9,512 bases of DNA from Bryobacterales bacterium (lineage in GTDB: Bacteria > Acidobacteriota > Terriglobia > Bryobacterales > Bryobacteraceae): contig DOZZ01000199.1 of NCBI GenBank assembly GCA_003517725.1, positions 16,711 through 26,222 on the forward strand. The letters are read 5' to 3'. The notes under the pieces are model-generated. The model was not told the DNA's origin. It searched no databases and saw nothing but the letters and a program-made list of their open reading frames with translations. Each line of letters starts with the position of its first letter. Positions within the stretch are counted from its first letter, which is position 1. The position numbers were made by a program, and so were the translations under genes. This document shows positions 7,388 to 9,512 of the stretch, in pieces.

Positions 7388-8362
7388 TTATCGTTTTTCG
7401 AGGCCCAAGGTGATCATCTCGTCGCCTTCGCCCGAAGCTCCCGAGCGCCGCAGCGTGTATCGTAAACCGCCCACTACGATGCCCGAAACGGCGCAGAAGG
7501 CCGCCAGGATCAGGCACAAATAGATGATATTTAAGAACAAGTTACCGGGATTGTCCCGCGCCGTTTTGGGCTTCCCGCCGACCGTCACCGAGGCCTGATA
7601 GCGAATCTGGGACAGAAGCCGCTCGTCATCGTTTGTATTGCCTTTGGTGACAACGGCCGCAACGAGAGACCCCGTTCGTTTTACGAGCAGCCCCGGGATT
7701 TTCTGAAACTGGGGCAGGCGATCACGGGCGATGGCGGGAGTTGGGTACGAGAAAAGAGCAAGTTTCTGCCCCGTCGCGTATTCCGCCACAGTGCCCTCCG
7801 CGCCCATCGAAAAAGCGGCCGTAGCGGGCGATACCTGTGGGAGGAAGGCCTTTAGCGCGTTGGGGCCAAGGATGTAGCGTTGCGTATTAGGGCGCAGCCC
7901 CTGAAGCGCCAGGTAGTCCGGGAGCAGCGGCAGCGGGCCTTGCTCAAAGCGCGGGACGGTGCGGAAGAAGTTGGCCAGCTCGTCGGCGGTGGGCTGGTAA
8001 CCCTCGATGCGCACCACGGTGTTGCCGAGCGCGGCTAGCAGCCCATTGGGCAGCCGTCGAAGCAGGGACGTCACGGCCAGCAGCTTGGCATCAGCCGGCG
8101 CCGCGCCGGGCGGCAGCAGGGCGTCGAAGGCGGCCAGCCCGCTGGTGGAATCTGCCAGGCGCCAGACGCTGACGCGTGCTTCGGAGGCGCCCGCGCGGTA
8201 GGTCCCGTCGGCGGCCTCCTGCAGGCCCAATTCGTCCCACAGGGGCTTGTCCGTCACCACTATCGGCGCGGACGAAACCTGCTGGTATTTTCCCAGGGTC
8301 CCGGGCAGCAGCGCGGCCTGGCCCAGCATCGGCAGCAGCAAGAACGGAAAAAGGGCTCTCAT
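7388..8362 (-). CDS. DUF6599-like secreted, membrane-anchored protein of unknown function
   Basis: 324-residue protein, probably exported. It has a short signal-like N-terminus (MRALFPFLLLPMLGQA, possible cleavage after about residue 16 or 17), an extracytoplasmic domain of about 255 residues, a hydrophobic segment at about 275-299 (NLFLNIIYLCLILAAFCAVSGIVV) and a short basic then acidic cytoplasmic tail (LRRSGASGEGDE). The domain contains two similar stretches, with LLPDYLALQGLRPNTQRYILGP in the middle, recalling the DUF6599 family found largely in acidobacteria. That assignment is from memory and is moderate. I chose ATG 8362 over the adjacent in-frame TTG 8365; no Shine-Dalgarno is obvious. 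It lies 28 bases after secA on the same strand, so it is probably co-transcribed and depends on Sec for export. No catalytic motif is visible. Confidence 0.75.
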   Translation of the reverse strand: MRALFPFLLLPMLGQAALLPGTLGKYQQVSSAPIVVTDKPLWDELGLQEAADGTYRAGASEARVSVWRLADSTSGLAAFDALLPPGAAPADAKLLAVTSLLRRLPNGLLAALGNTVVRIEGYQPTADELANFFRTVPRFEQGPLPLLPDYLALQGLRPNTQRYILGPNALKAFLPQVSPATAAFSMGAEGTVAEYATGQKLALFSYPTPAIARDRLPQFQKIPGLLVKRTGSLVAAVVTKGNTNDDERLLSQIRYQASVTVGGKPKTARDNPGNLFLNIIYLCLILAAFCAVSGIVVGGLRYTLRRSGASGEGDEMITLGLEKR

Positions 8363-8390
8363 CAAATCAATAGACGCCGGGAATTCGCCC

Positions 8391-9512
8391 TCAGGCTCCG
8401 TGGCACTGTTTGTATTTCTTTCCGCTGCCGCAAGGGCAGGGTTCGTTGCGGCCGACCTTTTCCTTTTTCACGACGGTCTGGGTAGCGGCGGTGGCGGTGC
8501 CGTCGCCGCCGATGAACTGCAGGCCCGCCAGTTCTTTCTCTTTCTTGCGCTGGATGTTGCGCGTCATATCGAGCGCCGCCGATTGCGCCGCGCGCTGCTG
8601 TTCGAGCGCGCGCGCCGCGGCTTCGGCCTCGGCGGATGCCTCGTCCTCCTCTTCCTCGACAAAGTCTCCATCATCGGTCGGGAACGGCAGCTGCGGCGGC
8701 GCGCCCGTCTGGAAGGAGAGCATATATAAATGGCGCACCGTCTCGTCCTCGATGCGGTCCATCATGTCCTGGAACAGGACGTAGGATTCCTTCTTGTACT
8801 CGACCAGCGGGTCTTTCTGCCCGTAGCCGCGCAGTCCGATGCCTTCCTTCAGGTGATCCATCGAAAGCAGGTGGTCTTTCCACTGCTCGTCGATGGCGTT
8901 GAGCATGGTCCAGCGCTCCACGCTGCGCATGTTGTCGGAGCCGATCATGTCCTCGCGCTCTTCGTAGCGATGCGTCAGCTTTTCATCGACGCTCTCCTCC
9001 ACCTGCTCGCGGGTCAGGCTGGTCAGGTCGGCGCTGTCGATTTTCACGCCGAACTGGTTTAGAACGTCGGTGCGCAGCCCGGTCAAGTCGAACGTCGTCG
9101 GATGCGATCCCTCGGGGCAGCGCAGGTCCACCATGGCGCCCACCACGCCGCGCACCATGTCCAGCACCTTGTCCTTCTGGTCTTCGCCTTCGAGCAGCGC
9201 GCGGCGCATGCCATACACCGCCTGGCGCTGCTTGTTCATGACGTCGTCGTATTCGAGCAGGTGCTTGCGGGCTTCGAAGTTCTGCGTCTCGACGGCCTTC
9301 TGCGCGGCCGCAATGCGCTTGGTGATCAGGCCCGACTCGATCGGCACATCCTCTTCCATGCCCAGACGCAGCATCAGGTTTTGCATGCGCTCGCCGCCGA
9401 AGATGCGCAGCAGGTCGTCCTGCAAAGACAGGTAGAAGCGCGAGCTGCCGGGGTCGCCCTGGCGGGCGGCGCGTCCCCGCAACTGGTTGTCGATGCGCCG
9501 CGAATCGTGGCG
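8391..9512 (-). CDS. secA: Preprotein translocase ATPase SecA, C-terminal part (5' end outside window)
   Basis: The C-terminal 373 residues of the cytoplasmic motor that drives preproteins through SecYEG; the upstream part lies beyond 9512. Visible in order are the end of the second ATPase domain with motif [24 protein letters not shown] (the first Gly of the usual RGRxGRQG is Ala here) and DDLLRIFGG. The helical scaffold follows with [19 protein letters not shown], then [36 protein letters not shown] and [11 protein letters not shown]. An acidic, Ala/Glu-rich linker ([15 protein letters not shown]) leads to the SEC-C zinc motif [18 protein letters not shown] (CxC-x8-CH), which binds SecB or ribosomes. 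It ends with TGA, 28 bases before the DUF6599-like gene. Confidence 0.96.
   Translation of the reverse strand, partial: RHDSRRIDNQLRGRAARQGDPGSSRFYLSLQDDLLRIFGGERMQNLMLRLGMEEDVPIESGLITKRIAAAQKAVETQNFEARKHLLEYDDVMNKQRQAVYGMRRALLEGEDQKDKVLDMVRGVVGAMVDLRCPEGSHPTTFDLTGLRTDVLNQFGVKIDSADLTSLTREQVEESVDEKLTHRYEEREDMIGSDNMRSVERWTMLNAIDEQWKDHLLSMDHLKEGIGLRGYGQKDPLVEYKKESYVLFQDMMDRIEDETVRHLYMLSFQTGAPPQLPFPTDDGDFVEEEEDEASAEAEAAARALEQQRAAQSAALDMTRNIQRKKEKELAGLQFIGGDGTATAATQTVVKKEKVGRNEPCPCGSGKKYKQCHGA

Noticed and set aside
7350..7405. GGCCTC ... GAGGCC inverted repeat near the end of the DUF6599-like gene, considered as a terminator
   Set aside because: Only six pairs separated by 44 bases, partly inside the coding region, and no T-tract beside the stem.

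Overview
The window is high-GC, gene-dense bacterial DNA. It most resembles an acidobacterium of the Solibacter/Bryobacter kind. That placement is an inference from overall protein similarity, from a probable DUF6599-type protein next to secA, and from an MGH1-like glucosidase; no marker gene fixes it. Two gene blocks converge at position 3481-3484.

The rightward block (1-3484) holds the 3' part of a large GH63/MGH1-like glucosidase, then an ECF-type sigma factor and, overlapping its stop codon by one base, a membrane-anchored protein with two zinc-finger motifs that is probably its anti-sigma factor. An intrinsic terminator for this block sits at 3491-3530, inside the 3' end of the opposing dps gene.

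The leftward block (9512-3481) reads secA (C-terminal part, running off the window), a secreted and membrane-anchored DUF6599-like protein, a 367-base AT-rich gap, ribonuclease J, an FAD-dependent GlcD-type oxidoreductase and a Dps mini-ferritin. The rnj, oxidoreductase and dps genes are tightly packed (rnj/oxidoreductase junction with a perfect Shine-Dalgarno; oxidoreductase/dps overlap of 11 bases) and look like one operon joining RNA turnover, flavin redox chemistry and iron/peroxide protection.

The most interesting item is the gap at 7021-7387. On the minus strand it carries a sigma-70-like promoter (7210-7239), about 110 bases able to fold into three consecutive hairpins, and an intrinsic terminator. 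Two of the hairpins depend on G-U pairs that exist only in minus-strand RNA. This looks like an undescribed small RNA or a regulated rnj leader, with an unpaired CUCCU stretch that could pair with Shine-Dalgarno sequences. The same gap holds a tandem DnaA-box-like 8-mer. Other points are the missing canonical start codon of the oxidoreductase at its apparent N-terminus, and a Dps tail encoded by the antisense of a terminator.
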